Origin: Serpula lacrymans var. lacrymans S7.9
Taxonomy: Eukaryota; Basidiomycota; Agaricomycetes; Boletales; Serpulaceae
Direction of reading: 5' to 3'
Assembly: GCF_000218685.1 (NCBI RefSeq)
Contig: NW_006763291.1
Location: 372,001-436,000, forward strand
Length of the DNA: 64,000 bases
Of this stretch, positions 50,108 to 62,503 are shown piece by piece. A program made the position numbers and the translations under genes. The notes under the pieces were generated by a model. It made no database searches and was not told the DNA's origin. It worked only from the letters and a program-made list of their open reading frames with translations. Positions within the stretch are counted from its first letter, which is position 1; every line of letters begins with the position of its first letter.

Positions 50108-52420
50108 ACAGTTAAGGCCTTACTTTGATTGCAGCTGCTAACCAGGCCCTGCCCTTTCTAGACCACTTTTCAAACATTTCTTGAAAGAAAACCTCTTGCT
50201 TGTCCTTGCCACAATATTTGGCACTTTTACCATCAACAGCTGATGTTTTAAAAATGGCTTTACTGATCTCGCTTGCAATGGCTGATCGAGATGGATTTTT
50301 TGTGTCGTTTACATCAGGAAATCACAATTTACTTAAACTGTCCTTATTACAGCCTTAAGGTGGCTTATACCCACAAATCCAGTAAGGCAAATCAGAAAGT
50401 CTAATTTCTTATTTTCAGCTTAAATATGTCTTAAAAGTGTCTGAAAGGGCATGAGAAAATAATAATAATAATAACTTGACTTGATTTGTGTCATGGTATC
50501 AGCCACTTAACTTGTCACATGACATGATTAATACACAAGTACACCATACCACTATATCATGGCAGCTCATATAAATACATGTTTATCAACTTATATATAA
50601 GGGACATGAGTAAAAACTGCAAAAATTTGTAAAGTCCTTAATCCTTATGCAGCTATTGAGCTAACTGGTCAAGTACACTCATTTTTTTGAAGTCAATAAT
50701 AATTCCACTTGCATTATTATGGCAGATTTAGTGCTAGATTTATTTTTTAAGATAATTGATTTTACCTTGACAAGCTTACTTATTTTAACCAAGTCTTAAC
50801 CATCTTGGTAACCTTATGTGGCTTGAAAATCATGAATAAGTCCAGTAAGGCCTCAAAGTAAATCTGTGATTTGCTGATGTACTATAGCAGCTAATTACCT
50901 AAAAATAAGGTCAGCACAAGCACCAATCAGCAATATTGTAAAAGTCTACTCACCGCATCATGAAATGGAACACATCAAGTACAATGTGCATTCCTGGAAG
51001 AATACTCTGAATAGCCCCCTACACATGACAGCAATTATCTGCTACTATCATTTTTGGTAGGTCCACTCCTAGCTTTTTGAAGCAAACTTTGAGGCCATTC
51101 AATGATTCCTGTATTTTGGCATTTGCTTGAGACTGACAGAGCTTCTGTTTTTTGTCAGGTGTTTTAGTTACTCAAGAAAACTTACGAAAGCTTAACTAGG
51201 TTAGTATCTCATTCCGTTCATTAATAATTTTCAATAAACATTCTTTCATCAGCTTTGTTTGGTCCCCACTTGTACTGACAACTGACATTTTCCCAGCAGA
51301 CTTAAATGTATTTTCAAGAGACAAACAGGCACCTGCAGATGTCATTTTCTAGTCAGTAATGATACAATACATTGTCACACATGAAATGGCCCCAAAATTA
51401 GAACATGCATTCACCTGTAAGTGTCTGTTTTGCTTCTTTTCCCTAACATGTTTGACAGATGTAAGATATATGTCAGTAATCAAGTCCTCAGTGATGGTTT
51501 TGTTGTTGTATTCCTTGTTGGAGCTTGGTGCTGATAGACCCTCAATATGACTGCATAAAGAGAAGTAGGTAGCACAACTACACCGCTTTGCATAGCTTTG
51601 CAGGTACTCCTTGACACACTGATTATACTGAAGAACATGAAGTTCTGCAAGAAAATAGGTGTGTAAAATAAATTAGCACAAATTGTTTGGACTGATGTTT
51701 GATGCTCTCTGTAAGTCCAGATGATGTTGTTAATGGACAAAGCTCAAAAATTAAATCATACAGCTCTCAGGTTACACCACATTGTTTAAAGAAAATGAGA
51801 ATGGATTCTTGTAACAAAAATATGAGTACTTTGCCTTGTTTAACAAAAAAAAAGCTATACTTATGTGGTATTTTCCAATATTCCCACTTTTCCCAGTAGA
51901 TATGACTGGTTGTGGCAATACAATAGCTGATACCAGTGCCTTCATTCTTTTTCCTCCTGTCTCGTCCTTTACACACCTTACATCAAAGTCTGTACCCATT
52001 GCTATTTTCCCAAGTTGCAAACCATGCATATCTCTAGGGCCTGTAGATGTCCAGCCACTCCAAGCAACCTGATCACTCAATAAGCATTTGGGGCATTCCT
52101 CTAGGTTGTCATAATAGAATAGATGGTCAACATTTAGTGGTTTGAGGTAAGTTAGTTTTGGCTTGATTACTGGTTGGAATTGACATTTCTCAAGATAGAA
52201 ATATGTTGGTAGGATAAATGTTGGGCCATACAAAGGTATGGTTGACTTTATGTTTGATGGTACCACTCTGTTTATTGACTTTTGGTTTCCATGGACCTTT
52301 GTGGTCTTGTAAATGTGGTCTACATATTCAACAATATTTGCCTCCCAGTAGAGCTGAGCAAGCTGGGAACTGCTTGTTGGAATAGGATGGCTCTAAGTCC
52401 ATGTTTTCACTTAGCGCTCA
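50108..52420 (-). pseudogene. DDE-transposase-like gene, 5' part
   Basis: Minus-strand coding blocks in order from about 52420: NIVEYVDHIYKTTKVHGN, VPLYGPTFI-type text (STIPLYGPTFILPTYFYLEK), ECPKCLLSDQVAWSGWTSTG (a CxxC zinc-binding pair start), KMTSAGACLSLENTFKSAGK (about 51340), MIVAD-NCC then IVLDVFHFMMR (about 51060-50960), and SKYCGKDKQEVFF-type text near 50200 ending LAAAIK. The ADNCC and LDVFH pair resembles the second Asp and following (D/C)xxH element of MULE/ISL3-like transposases. Stops (after CIITD and CCHV) show it is dead. It continues at 40303 after element III. Confidence 0.65.
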
Positions 52421-53184
52421 ACCTTTTCTTACACAGTAAGGCTCTCAGCCAGCATATTCAATTTTTCATTATACGCACTACTGAATTCCACTTTGCATCA
52501 AATACAGCTCTTTTGTTTCAAGGGAAAGTGTTGTGGATAAGAGACTTTATGACTTCTGGCTCAAAGGCAGTCATTTTTGTGTATGTATGCCAAAGGAATG
52601 GGATAGGAGACACTTTGGTATGTGCCCCTTTTTATAAATCCTATTCTCCTATCCAACCAATATCCCCATGCAGCCATTCAACACTATCACAGTGAAACTA
52701 TTCTTTTTCAGCTGGTGAACTACTAATAAAAGCTAGTAGGAATAAATTTTGTATTAGTACATAGTGGCTACAACATGTACAATACAGAGATAGCAAAATG
52801 AAAAATATAAAGAAGATGTTTCAGAAGTACTACTACAGTACTTAAATATGTAGGAACTGGGCCCCTACAAGTTTGTGGCCATGAACGCCTAGCCCCTCCT
52901 ATAAGCTAGATGACACCTGAACAGGTCTAGATAATGGAACATTGTTTAGGGTGGCAGGTGGGCCATGGAAACCATCTGAATTTAACACTGGAAGTTTTCC
53001 TGCAGGAGAAGACTACATGCAAAAAAAGCAATAAAAATCAATTAAAAAATGTAAATGGCTGAATGAAATAAAACACTACCCCATCAGCTTCATACAAACC
53101 ACAGGAGACTTGTAGTAGATCTGTTATACACCCAGAATACCTTGAGGTAAACTCAGAGATAATAGTGTCATCCCCAGCTTGAAG
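52421..53184. other. Spacer, nothing supported
   Basis: Possibly contains further upstream exons of the transposase-like gene on the minus strand, but I could not read a convincing frame. The region up to the LTR B fragment holds no recognised repeat. Confidence 0.35.
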
Positions 53185-53400
53185 TGTTATAATACACAAT
53201 TTTGGACCTTTAAATTTCATTCTCCACTTTAACTTTCTTTTGTAACCTTCATACACTGTGCCATGTGGCACTTTTCATTTTTTTCAAACACCACTTTCTT
53301 GTGCTGCACTGCTTTCCTTTATTCTTAGCTACAAGTCTCTCATGCAGTGAAGCTGGTCACACAGGCTGCACCCTATGACATTGTCAGCCACTTGCAGTGA
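53185..53400 (+). repeat. LTR B fragment
   Basis: TGTTATAATACACAATTTTG start, then CACACTGTGCCAT-like and GCAGTGAAGCTGGTCACACA blocks. Covers the 5' half of LTR B only. Confidence 0.75.
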
Positions 53401-53543
53401 ATAGGATGCTCTACACATAGAGATAATCCCACCTCAACTGTTGTAGGATGCACGTGAGAATTTTCCCTTATGGGTGGGAAAGTCCTTCCTCTCCTGATGT
53501 TGGATTTTCCCATACTTACTTGTTCTCCTGATAATATTACACT

Positions 53544-53700
53544 TCAGTCTATCATTCAAAGACAGGTGAGGATATTCTTATACACACATTAATAATACAT
53601 GACACTGAAAGTACTATAGTCTTTCAATTCTTATTCTAGGTATATCAATATATCACAGTCTATCATTCAAAGACTGAGTCTTTTAATTCTTATTCTAGTC
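53544..53700. repeat. Short repeats before copia gag
   Basis: AGTCTATCATTCAAAGAC occurs twice (about 53547 and 53658). TTCTTATTCTAG also occurs twice around 53630 and 53688. Possibly the remains of the copia LTR. The sequence AGGTTATGAGCCCTG just before gag (about 53714) resembles a copia primer-site region. Confidence 0.45.
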
Positions 53701-53782
53701 TTATAACTTTGTCAGGTTATGAGCCCTGCCAGCTCTGACATGTCATCCCAAGAATCCTCAAGAACCAATATTCCTAAACTAG

Positions 53783-56700
53783 ATGATAAAGGAACCAATT
53801 GATCAACCTACAAACTTAGACTTGAATCTATCATCAAGGAAAAAGGACTTGTTAGGTTTCTTGAAGGGAAAAGCCACACCACCAAGAGAGTTCAGCTTAG
53901 ACTCTAATAAGCAACCACTTAACAAGAATGGAAAACCTGCTACCGAAGATGACATAGAAGAGCTAGAGGAGCAAAAAAATGTGTTTTGACAACAAATTTC
54001 CAAAACACAACAGCTCATCATCAACTTTGTATCAGACTCTATGTTAAATAGACTGAAAGCCACCTCAAAAATGACAAAACCACATATTATGTGGCAAAAA
54101 CTCTGCAAACTACACAAGGGAAAAGGTGATATGATACAACTCAATATGTGGAGAAAGATAATGAGGTTAGAAGTGTCAGAGAGAGCACAGACATAACTAA
54201 ACACATCAACAAGATGCTCAAGCTCAGATTGGACCTCGCTGGCATGGGAGGCTCCATAGGAGACCCCCAATTTGCTGCTATGATCATATCATCATTGCCT
54301 GATAGCTACCGCCCTATGCTTTTGGCCATTATAGCCAGTTCACAACAATTCAAAACAGCCCTCACCCCAGAGGACATAATAGCACATATCCTTGAGAAAG
54401 CAGATTATCAAATATCACGCACTGGATATCAAGACCCGGAATCAGCCCTCACTGCTAAAACCAAAGAAAAGAAAATTCAAAGAACAAGCAAAAGCACCCC
54501 ATATAGGCACAATGCAGAATGCTACAAATGCGGGAAAAAAAGGCTACTATGCTAGCAAACATAGAGACCATGATGATACCTCTGATAAACCAAATCACTG
54601 GAAGGAGAAGGGAAAAATGCATGCCAAAGCGGCCAAAGTAGACAAGTTATCTGATGACAACAACTTCTATGCATTAATAGCATCAGACTCCAATGCAAAC
54701 AACATCACCCACTGGGAAACTTCTTTTGAACGACCCACGGTTGTTGACTCCAGCACAAGCAAGCACTTTTGCCCTTTCAAAAACATGTTCCTCATTTTCT
54801 TCCCTACCAAACCTGAAAACATTGAGATAGCCAGTGGACCTCCATTGGAAGCCTTGGGACGAGGGGATATAATGATCTGACTACCTAATAGTAGTAAGCA
54901 CTCCACAATTGTCCTAAAAGATGTAATATACGCACCTCAAATGTCAAATATACTGATATCTACCAATTAAATTGACAAGGCTGGGTAATCTGTCCACATC
55001 AAAGGAGGTTTGTATTGACTCCTATTGCCGAGCCCCAAACACCACATAGTTGCTTGCATCCCAAGTAAGAAGGGTTTATATCAGATCACTGATACAACCC
55101 CTCTGCGTGATATCTTTACGCATTTTGGCGGCACTGCAATGACGGCAAAAGTTGTCATAAACCATATACCCAAGCCAAATCATATGGTGAACACATTCAC
55201 TCAGATATCTGGGGACCAGCTTCAGTACAGGACATGAAAGGAAAGAAATACATGATCACCTTTACTGATGACTTTTCTCAAGAGGTACATGTCCGGTTTA
55301 TCTCCAGTAAGAATAAAATGTTATCCAATTATGTCCTTTTTTGAAATGTGGTTGAAAATGCAGAAAGACAATGCCAAAATTAAAATATTATGTTCAGACT
55401 GAGGAGGCAAATATACTAGCAACAAGTTTAATAAGCACTAAAAACAACAGGGAACAATACAAAAACTTACCGTTCATGACTCCCCACAACAAAATGGAGT
55501 CTCTGAACAACTAAACCGCACGCTGATAGAACATGCAAGAGCAATGCTCATATCATCTCGTCTCCCTAAGTACCTGTGGACAGAAACTATAAAACACCTC
55601 GTCTGGCTTAAAAATCAATCCCCAACTTGTGCCCTTGACAGTAAAACCCCATATGAGATGTTGAGAGGATCAAAACCCGACCTCACAGACCTACGTGAAT
55701 TTGGCTGTGAAGGATACATTAAAGATCTATCAGTGGGGAAACTCGACTCACGAGCCCGCAAAGCAAATTTTGTGGGTTACAATGCTCAGAGCAAAGGATA
55801 CCATATGTATTGGCCTGACAAATGAATAATCAGTATAGAACGGAACATAAAATTTCCACCACCAACTTGGCCACTTACCTATACCACCACAATATCCAAC
55901 GGCATCCAAACCATCAAATCCCCATTGATCAAATCCTCAACCACCAAAGCTTCTACCTTAATGTCACTGAACCTACCTACAAAAATGGTACATATCAGCG
56001 AAAGAACCAAGTCACAAGAAACAAACCACTCACCGGAAAAGAACACAAGGCTGATTCGAACAACAGGCACTAAACCATAGCCATAGAGGATGAAATGAGG
56101 CAACTTAAACTCCAAACATGGGAACTTGCCACTCCACCCTCAGGATCAAACATAATTGGAAGCCATTTTGTCACTAAGATAAAATGTGATGAAAAAGGGC
56201 AGATCCTGAAATACAAAGTAAGACTTGTAGCTGATGGCCATTGCCAAAAATATGGCATCAATTATCTTGGAACCTACTCTGCAGTTGCAAGGCTCAGCTC
56301 ACATTGAATTGTCCTCGCACATGCAATCTCTAAAGACTGGGAAATAGAGGACATAAAAAGTGCTTACCTCAATGCTAACCTAGATGAACATGTCTACATG
56401 CGGCTCCCCAATAATACCTTGGACAACAACCTGAATGGCAAAACTGTCAAACTTAACAAAAGCATTTACGGCCTAAAGCAAGCTGGTGTTAAGTGGTACA
56501 GCCGACTGAACAAATTGTTCATGCACCTGGGTTTCCACTGATCGGAATACAATCATGCCATATACATAAGATGAGGAAACAACACAGACATGATTGTTGC
56601 AGTATTGGTAGACGACATGTCAATCACAGCCAAAACAAAAGACATAATATCTACCTTCAAATCTTGCCTACAAACATGAATACAAAATAAGTGATCTGGG

Positions 56701-57180
56701 AGACATCAAATGGTTGTTAGGCTTTGAAATAAAATGTAACAGGAAAAAAAGCACCATTTCACTCAACCAAATGGCATACATAGACTCTATTCTTGAACAT
56801 TTTGGTCTTCAAGATAACCTCTCAATATGCCAGTGGAACCAAGTATGATCCTGTCAAAAGATAAGATGCCTACAACAGAGAAAACACAACACCAAATGAA
56901 CAATGTACCTTATTGCGTGGCCATTGGTAAACTGATATACCTATCACTAGGTACCAGACCCAATATCACATTCTCTGTATCCATCCTATCCCAGTTTTCA
57001 CACAATCCTGCCCCCATCCACTGGGAGGCTGTAAAACAAACTATAAGATACATAAAAGGAATGAAACATAAAACACTCACTCTAGGCGGGAACACCAATG
57101 GACTCCTTGGATTTTTGAACAGTGATTGGGCATCACAGCCTCATCTCCATTCAATATCCGGCTATGTTTTATTTTGAACA
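53783..57180 (+). pseudogene. Decayed Ty1/copia element
   Basis: Plus strand, many stops and shifts. Gag: NKNGKPATEDDIEELEEQ then MIISSLPDSYRPMLLAIIAS and a half zinc knuckle CYKCGKK. Protease-like VVDSSTSKHFCP. Pre-integrase GLYQITDTTPL. Integrase: SDIWGP-type text, DDFSQEVHV, EQLNRTLIEHARAMLISSRL, FGCEGYI. RT: LATPPSGSNIIGSHFVTKIK, NKSIYGLKQAGVKWYSRLNK, VDDMSITAK. RNase H: CVAIGKLIYLSLGTRPNITF and WEAVKQTIRYIKG. The order PR-IN-RT-RH marks copia. Both LTRs were not found; the element is old. Confidence 0.9.
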
Positions 57181-57341
57181 GTAAGACTTTGGTGCCAGAC
57201 CAGTGTTGAGCTTTTGCTAGCCAGCAGAAACAAAGTGTGAGCCCCAATCCTGCAGGTGAGCTCCTCAGGATGAGGTGCTAGAGAGATCAAAAACAAACAT
57301 TACACGGCCCCCAGTGTCAAGGGGAGTACCTTAGCTCAACA

Positions 57342-57515
57342 GTGGTGTGGAACCATTGTTGGTTAGAAAATTGTATGCAAGCTTCTTCTTTGCGTTGTTC
57401 TGACCAGGCAGGGCACTTGCCTCCGTCAAACTGGAGAAGGGTTGACAGCTTAACAAGCAGACCACCCCCTGAGAACCATTTGGACCAGGGTTTATCAGAT
57501 TACCTTTTACATAAA
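57342..57515 (+). other. Conserved 5' leader block of element E
   Basis: Counterpart of 26275-26442 in element I; see that entry. Lies 80-250 nt upstream of the element E gag frame. Confidence 0.6.
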
Positions 57516-57887
57516 CTTTCAAATACCATAGTGTGGATAGTCGGAGATTGAGATCCAATATCCAGCTAAGAAGAGGTTGATCCGCAGATAGCAAGTGGGG
57601 ACCCCCAGTTACCTTTTTTTTACTTTACCAAGAGAACAAGTTGCTATATTGGTGCAAGGACAAATGGTGGATGTAAATGCTGTTCTTTACCAAATGCGGG
57701 AGAACATTACAAATCTCACCGCACAGCTCAAGGAACTCCAGGCTGCTCAGAGCACTGGGACTGTTGAGTGGAAATTCAACAAGAAAGTTGAGATTGTTGC
57801 TGACCCCGGCACTTTTGAGGGAGACTGGGCTAAATTCACCAAGTGGTAGATTAAGCTCCAAATCTGGATCAAGGTGAACTGGGGCGC

Positions 57888-58141
57888 TGTTGATGATGAG
57901 AGTTGTAGTTAAAAATCCACACACAAAACAAACTAACACACAATCCTCCCAGATTCCACGGAACTTGTGTATGGGCTCATAGAACAGTGGAGTGGTCTGG
58001 TTGTCTGTGGGGCGGTACGTATGATGATCCTTCAAAGTAAAACCCAGAGATGTATGGGTGTGGGTTTTGAGGAGGAGGGATAGTTGAACTACAGAGGATA
58101 GGGGCTTAATGACGAGTATGGACAAGCACTACCTTGCTAAT
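57888..58141 (-). repeat. Family D LTR fragment D4
   Basis: TGTTGATGATGAGAG start (LTR end in D orientation) followed by about 250 bp matching the D1 left end (CCTCCCAGATTCCACGGAAC). It is truncated at CTTGCTAATT. It is inserted in element E gag. Confidence 0.75.
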
Positions 58142-58145
58142 TATT

Positions 58146-58390
58146 GTTACAATTGACATACCAGCACCTACTTATGCTTCACCTTTTTGTACTTTTACTT
58201 TTACTTTTTCCAAGTCACATGACCAGTGTCTAGGCTCACCATGTGACTGGTCACATGCTGAACGACAGACTTTAAACTTTATTTACAACTGTACAGTACC
58301 TCATGTATTTCAGTATATATACAACAGCAATACATGGGGAAAGACTCAGCGAGTCCTCCTGTTGTCTACCAGCAACTAACTTGTTGAAAC
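58146..58390 (+). repeat. LTR-like piece, LTR B-related 3' end
   Basis: Starts TGTTACAATTGACATACC and ends near CAACTAACTTGTTGAAACC. It shares GACTCAGCGAGTCCTCCTGT with LTR B. A CATGTGAC pair surrounds 58215-58255. Probably a solo or partial LTR of a related family. Confidence 0.45.
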
Positions 58391-59236
58391 CAAATGAGCA
58401 TGAGCTGCACACTTCTGCCTATCCTAAGAAAGTTCAAGCTATATTGAATTGGCCAGAAAATACTCACATTAAAGGAGTTAGGGCCTTCCTTGGCTTAGGC
58501 AACTTCTACCAAAGGTTTGTTGAAAACTTTGCAAAGATGATGAGATTGTTGAACGATCTCACAAAAAAGGATGTTGTTTGGCACTCAAGAAGCTTTTGAT
58601 AATCTTAAACAGGCATTTACAACAGCACCCATATTAGCATTTCCCGGATTAGATACAGAGTTCTGGCTAGAAACTGACTCTTCTGATTTTGCTGGGGCTG
58701 TTTTGTCAATCAAATGCCCTAATGACCTTTGGAGGCCTTGTGCCTATTTATTGCATAGTTTGTTGCCTACAGAGCACAACTATCAAATATATGACAAGGA
58801 GATGCTAGCCATTATTAGAGCACTAAAGCACTGGCAGCATTATTTAGAAGATGCTAGGCACCATTTTGAAATCTGGAGTAATTTATAATGGCTTGGAACT
58901 TGAACCAAAAACCCAATGTGGTGGAGCTGGAACTCCCAAAATGAATGAGAGTAGTACCCACGGTCAATATTAGCCGTGTGAAACCCTACAAAGGGCCGCT
59001 GCCAGGACAGAGTGTAGACTGGCCCGGACTGGTTGTGTTCACCCAGGAAGGTGAAGAAGAAATTAAAGTTGAACGGGTGGTGAATGGACACTTGAAGCAT
59101 GGACAATTAGGGTTCCTAGTCTAATGGAAAGGCTATACAAGGACAGAATGTGGGAACCAGAAGCCCATCTGGACAATTCCCAGGATGCTGTTTCAGAATT
59201 TTATTCTAAGAATCCCTTGGCTCCTAGGAAGCCTAG

Positions 59237-59385
59237 AAGCATAGTTTTCACACACTGTGCCATACAGTACTTTCTATTCTGTTCAAACTCCACTTTCTCG
59301 TGCTGCACTGCTTTTCTTTATTCTTAGCTACAAGCCTCTCACGCAGTGGAGCTGTTCACACAGACTGCACCCTATAATATGGTAA
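59237..59385 (+). repeat. LTR B fragment after element E
   Basis: AGTTTTCACACACTGTGCCA onward, through CTCTCACGCAGTGGAGCTG to CTATAATATGG. Partial copy. Confidence 0.65.
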
Positions 59386-59522
59386 GGTTCCTGTAGCATG
59401 ATGAGTGTCCAGTTAATTAGTCCAGGATTGCTTAGTAAATCTTCTTGTGAGGTGGGTGATTTATTAATGTTTTGTTGCCATATTCTGATGTTTGTGGTTT
59501 TGGCTTTGTTGTGGTTATTCAT
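59385..59522 (-). pseudogene. LINE endonuclease N-terminal fragment
   Basis: ATG 59522 opens MNNHNKAKTTNIRIWQQNIN and NWTLIMLQEPY. The WQQN (first metal-site Asn) and QEPY (catalytic Glu) motifs are those of the endonuclease/exonuclease/phosphatase domain that begins fungal non-LTR retrotransposon ORF2. The rest of the element is missing. Confidence 0.75.
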
Positions 59523-60741
59523 CCCAGCCTATTGTGTGAGGAATCAATTTTTCTCATCGCATTCCCGTCATGTTGTGGTTAACAGACTCAATCCCTGTCA
59601 CTCCTCTTGCCCTTGGACTAGAGATCACAGCAGGTGTCTTATTACTTTTATCCTTTTTCTTCTTATTCTCTATTCACACTCACATCCTATCGTACTTACA
59701 ACAAAGGAGATTCGTTATAAACCCTTGAGAAGATATCCAAATGATATAGCAACGATCCAGTGCTATGTCTGGGAATACTTTGGAGAGATATTGATAAGCG
59801 AAGAAGGTTTTGAGTCAGCGCCTTCTCATGGGCTTACTGATACAGCCAATTGCACACCCATTACCAATATGTTTTCTCATACAATTAGTAAATACAATAG
59901 ATCGGACCACTTTCTCTTTCTTTTCTTATTGGTTAGCTAGCTGGTCAGACTACTTTCTTAGTTTTCCCTTTCTCAGTCTGACCATGGCCGTTCACTATAT
60001 AAAGAAGTACATACTCGATGTATTATTCTCTAGTTCAATATTAGTTTGGATTTGCGCTTATACCGATACTCTTCAACTCTCATACCCTACTTCATCGCCT
60101 TGCACCAAGGACTTGACCAGGCATTGTGTTTTGTTATATAGCTTTGTATTTGTTGCCTGACATATTGGAGGGAGTGCTGGATCTGCAGCATATGGGTCGG
60201 GGTTATTGTGTGGATTATGGTGGTACGGCACAGAAAGTAGGCATTTTCTATACTTGGTAAGCACTAGCTTTTTGAATATCCCATAAATCAATCAGCTGAT
60301 CAGTGATTTATTAGGCATGATGTCTCAGCCCGCGTAAATGGTGTTTCAGGCAATGTATACAAGAGATACAGATTATACCAGGAAGCCTTTGTGAAATATA
60401 GACAAAGTTATACTCTGAGCTAGCTTTGTCCTGTGCCCCACCCTGGAGGGCCATTCTAGCCTAGGATTCCATCTCCACCATGCTCTAACTCAAACTCATT
60501 AAGCTCTGAATTATGGGACCAGGTTAGAGATTTTTTTGTAGGATTTAGCCAAGTTGTACTGGATTAAACACGTTATATACACAGAAGCTGGAAATAACTT
60601 TAAAACCATGTGCTCAGATATATCAGGCCAAATTCAGACAATATTGTTTTGTGCATGTAATATATTCAATTTGATTGCGTACCGTACACCAAGGCTCTAC
60701 TCTACATCAGATAGTCCTAAGCGGGACCTATATTCTGCAAT
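59523..60741. other. Spacer, nothing recognised
   Basis: Several 60-180 codon open frames on the plus strand (for example 59398-59940) lack domain character. One minus frame (60291-60073) with NPDPYAADPALPPICQ may be a transposon remnant. No gene call is made. Confidence 0.4.
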
Positions 60742-61440
60742 TTACACTTCTTTTCTGGCTAATTCAGCATCAGCTTTGATCCCCTGTTCATTAGCATCCA
60801 ACAACTTCTGCGCAAACTCAAGAGCCCCGGCTCGCTGTGCAAGAATGAGATTCTTGATGATGGTGGAAAAGGTGTAGATGGTCTTGTTGGTTTCAGCCTT
60901 CACTTCATAATGCATGCAAGGGGATGTATAATGGATGAAGTGGGCATTAGCTTGTGGATGCTGGGTGGCCACAAAAAGCCAACAATTGGTCTCATGTGAG
61001 ATATGTTCTGCCTTTGACAAAGATGCAACAAAGAGAAGAGTAATGAATATGTGGTACTTACACAGACTACTAAATCTTCCACCAATCTTGAAAATCATGC
61101 AGACGCCATTCTGGATGAGCTTTGGGATGGCCTGAGGTTAGCTATTAACATAATAACTGTTATTAGTGAACAATTGATGGGATAAATAGTTTACTTACAC
61201 CATTCAGCTGCACCTCTTATAGCGCCTTTGATGTGACCGTACAGCAGAGTCTTTCCAAAGACTCTATTGCGGCCTTGGTGACTTGTGGAGAAGCCACTAC
61301 TGCTAGAGGCTACAGTGAGGTCCAAGCTATGAGGCCACAATTGTGTTATTTGCGGTGTGTGCGGTGTAGCACTGGAACCAACGGCTGAGTAGAACAGGTT
61401 AGGAGAGCTGGGTGGTTGAAAATCTGTATCTTTATTTACA
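60742..61440 (-). pseudogene. Eroded unclassified gene
   Basis: Minus strand. Upstream exon (about 61440-61200): NLFYSAVGSSATPHTPQITQ, GRNRVFGKTLLYGHIKGAIR, AAEW. Middle piece around 61100: HPKAHPEWRLHDFQDWWKI followed by two stops. Last exon (about 61035-60742): AEHISHETNCWLFVATQHPQ, HFIHYTSPCMHYEVKAETNK and EFAQKLLDANEQGIKADAEL to a stop at 60742. Coding quality is high but the stops suggest it is dead. No family recognised. Confidence 0.5.
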
Positions 61441-61692
61441 CTGGTTTGCTTGAGAACATATGAGTAGGAGTGTTGTAGAAGTAGAATAACAAGTTTTAAT
61501 GGTACTTACAGTTGTGGTGGGTACTATGATATGGGACTCAGTGGGCATGGACAACAACAGTGGATCAATAACCAGAGGGAGGTGTTCAGGGTGTACAGGA
61601 TAAGAAATACCACAGGAAATATGTTCGCCCTCGCTTGTTATGACAGAATGCTCAGTAGTGACGCAAAAGGATGTCTGGGACGGACTCCAAAT

Positions 61693-62105
61693 CTGATGGT
61701 TCCATGGCCTTACCAATAAACTGGTTATATTGGACCACCTAGTCAAATGAGGGAGGGAGGGGAGTAGTTCCAATCTGGAACAAGTGTGTCCCAGGCAGCG
61801 TGTGGTGGGTGTAGCTGTAGCAAAGACGATGGACGAAGGATAAATGTATCCAAGTGAATGGGACAGCAATGTACATAGGTGATGCAAGGGGATGAACCTT
61901 CTCCAGCTCAAAAACTACCCACCCATGCTCCAACCAGGCGCAGGGGCTTTGCTGATATCAGCAGTGGCACATGGTGGTCAATGGATGGGCAACGGAAGCG
62001 GATAGAGAGTGGTGACATCAGGTATGGTGGGGGAGCAAAGAAGATGAGTAGGAGGAGGGTGGAGGTTACGAGGAAATAAACTAGAATAGGGATCCAAAAG
62101 CGACA
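61693..62105 (-). repeat. Family D LTR fragment D5
   Basis: Carries part of the D reading frame in two frames (GWVVFELEKVHPLASPMYIA; THHTLPGTHLFQIGTTPLPP) with a deletion next to GGGGCTTTGCTGATATCAGC. The frame is broken, showing the D protein is not kept in old copies. Confidence 0.7.
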
Positions 62106-62503
62106 TAGTATAATGGACCCCGGGTTTCTATTAAATTGTGGTCCACCATTCTAGTTCCCTCAAACCACTATGCCTAGCCTCTGGAACGAGTCCTTTGCCC
62201 GTTCTGAGAACTGGTCCCACATCCTGATTTGCCACTCTGCATATGCTACATGACCAGGTTTAGCCTCCATTTCATTGGCATCTCAAAAACCCTTCTAACA
62301 CTTAGCTTGATATTGAAAATACTGAACTGTCCACTTCATCTCAAGGTGCACCAGAATATCTTCTTCTATCCACCTATTGTACATGGCTTTTTCTCTTACT
62401 ACATTTGCGGCCGTATCCTGTTATGTAGAGTTAATCAGCATTCAAAAAAGCATATATTCCCGGGATCCCGGGGGCCCGGGGACTTACTGAGTCTCTTCCT
62501 ACT
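62106..62503. other. Spacer with a GC-rich palindrome
   Basis: No gene recognised. The stretch includes the palindromic island at 62459-62481. Confidence 0.4.
62459..62481. repeat. GC-rich palindrom-like island
   Basis: CCCGGGATCCCGGG followed by GGCCCGGGG. It is nested SmaI/BamHI/ApaI-type palindromes in otherwise AT-rich sequence, at the edge of the KDZ element. Confidence 0.7.

Larger units (their letters stand above)
57342..59385 (+). mobile_element. Ty3 chromovirus element E, heavily deleted
   Basis: Plus strand. The gag start is at about 57664 (MVDVNAVLYQMRENITNLTA and FEGDWAKFTKW). D4 and an LTR-like piece are inserted from 57888. RT tail resumes near 58420 (KVQAILNWPENTHIKGVRAF, FLGLGNFYQRFVENFAKM). 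RNase H spans 58600-58880 (ETDSSDFAGAVLS, YDKEMLAIIRALKHW). The rest of RNase H and all of integrase are missing. Then comes a chromodomain tail (EIKVERVVNGHLKHGQLGFL, WEPEAHLDNSQDAVSEFYSK), with a stop and shift. An LTR B piece follows at 59237, so LTR B may belong to this family. Confidence 0.8.

Noticed and set aside
52282..52695. 137-codon plus-strand frame
   Set aside because: It is antisense to the transposase-like coding text, which matches the family on the minus strand.
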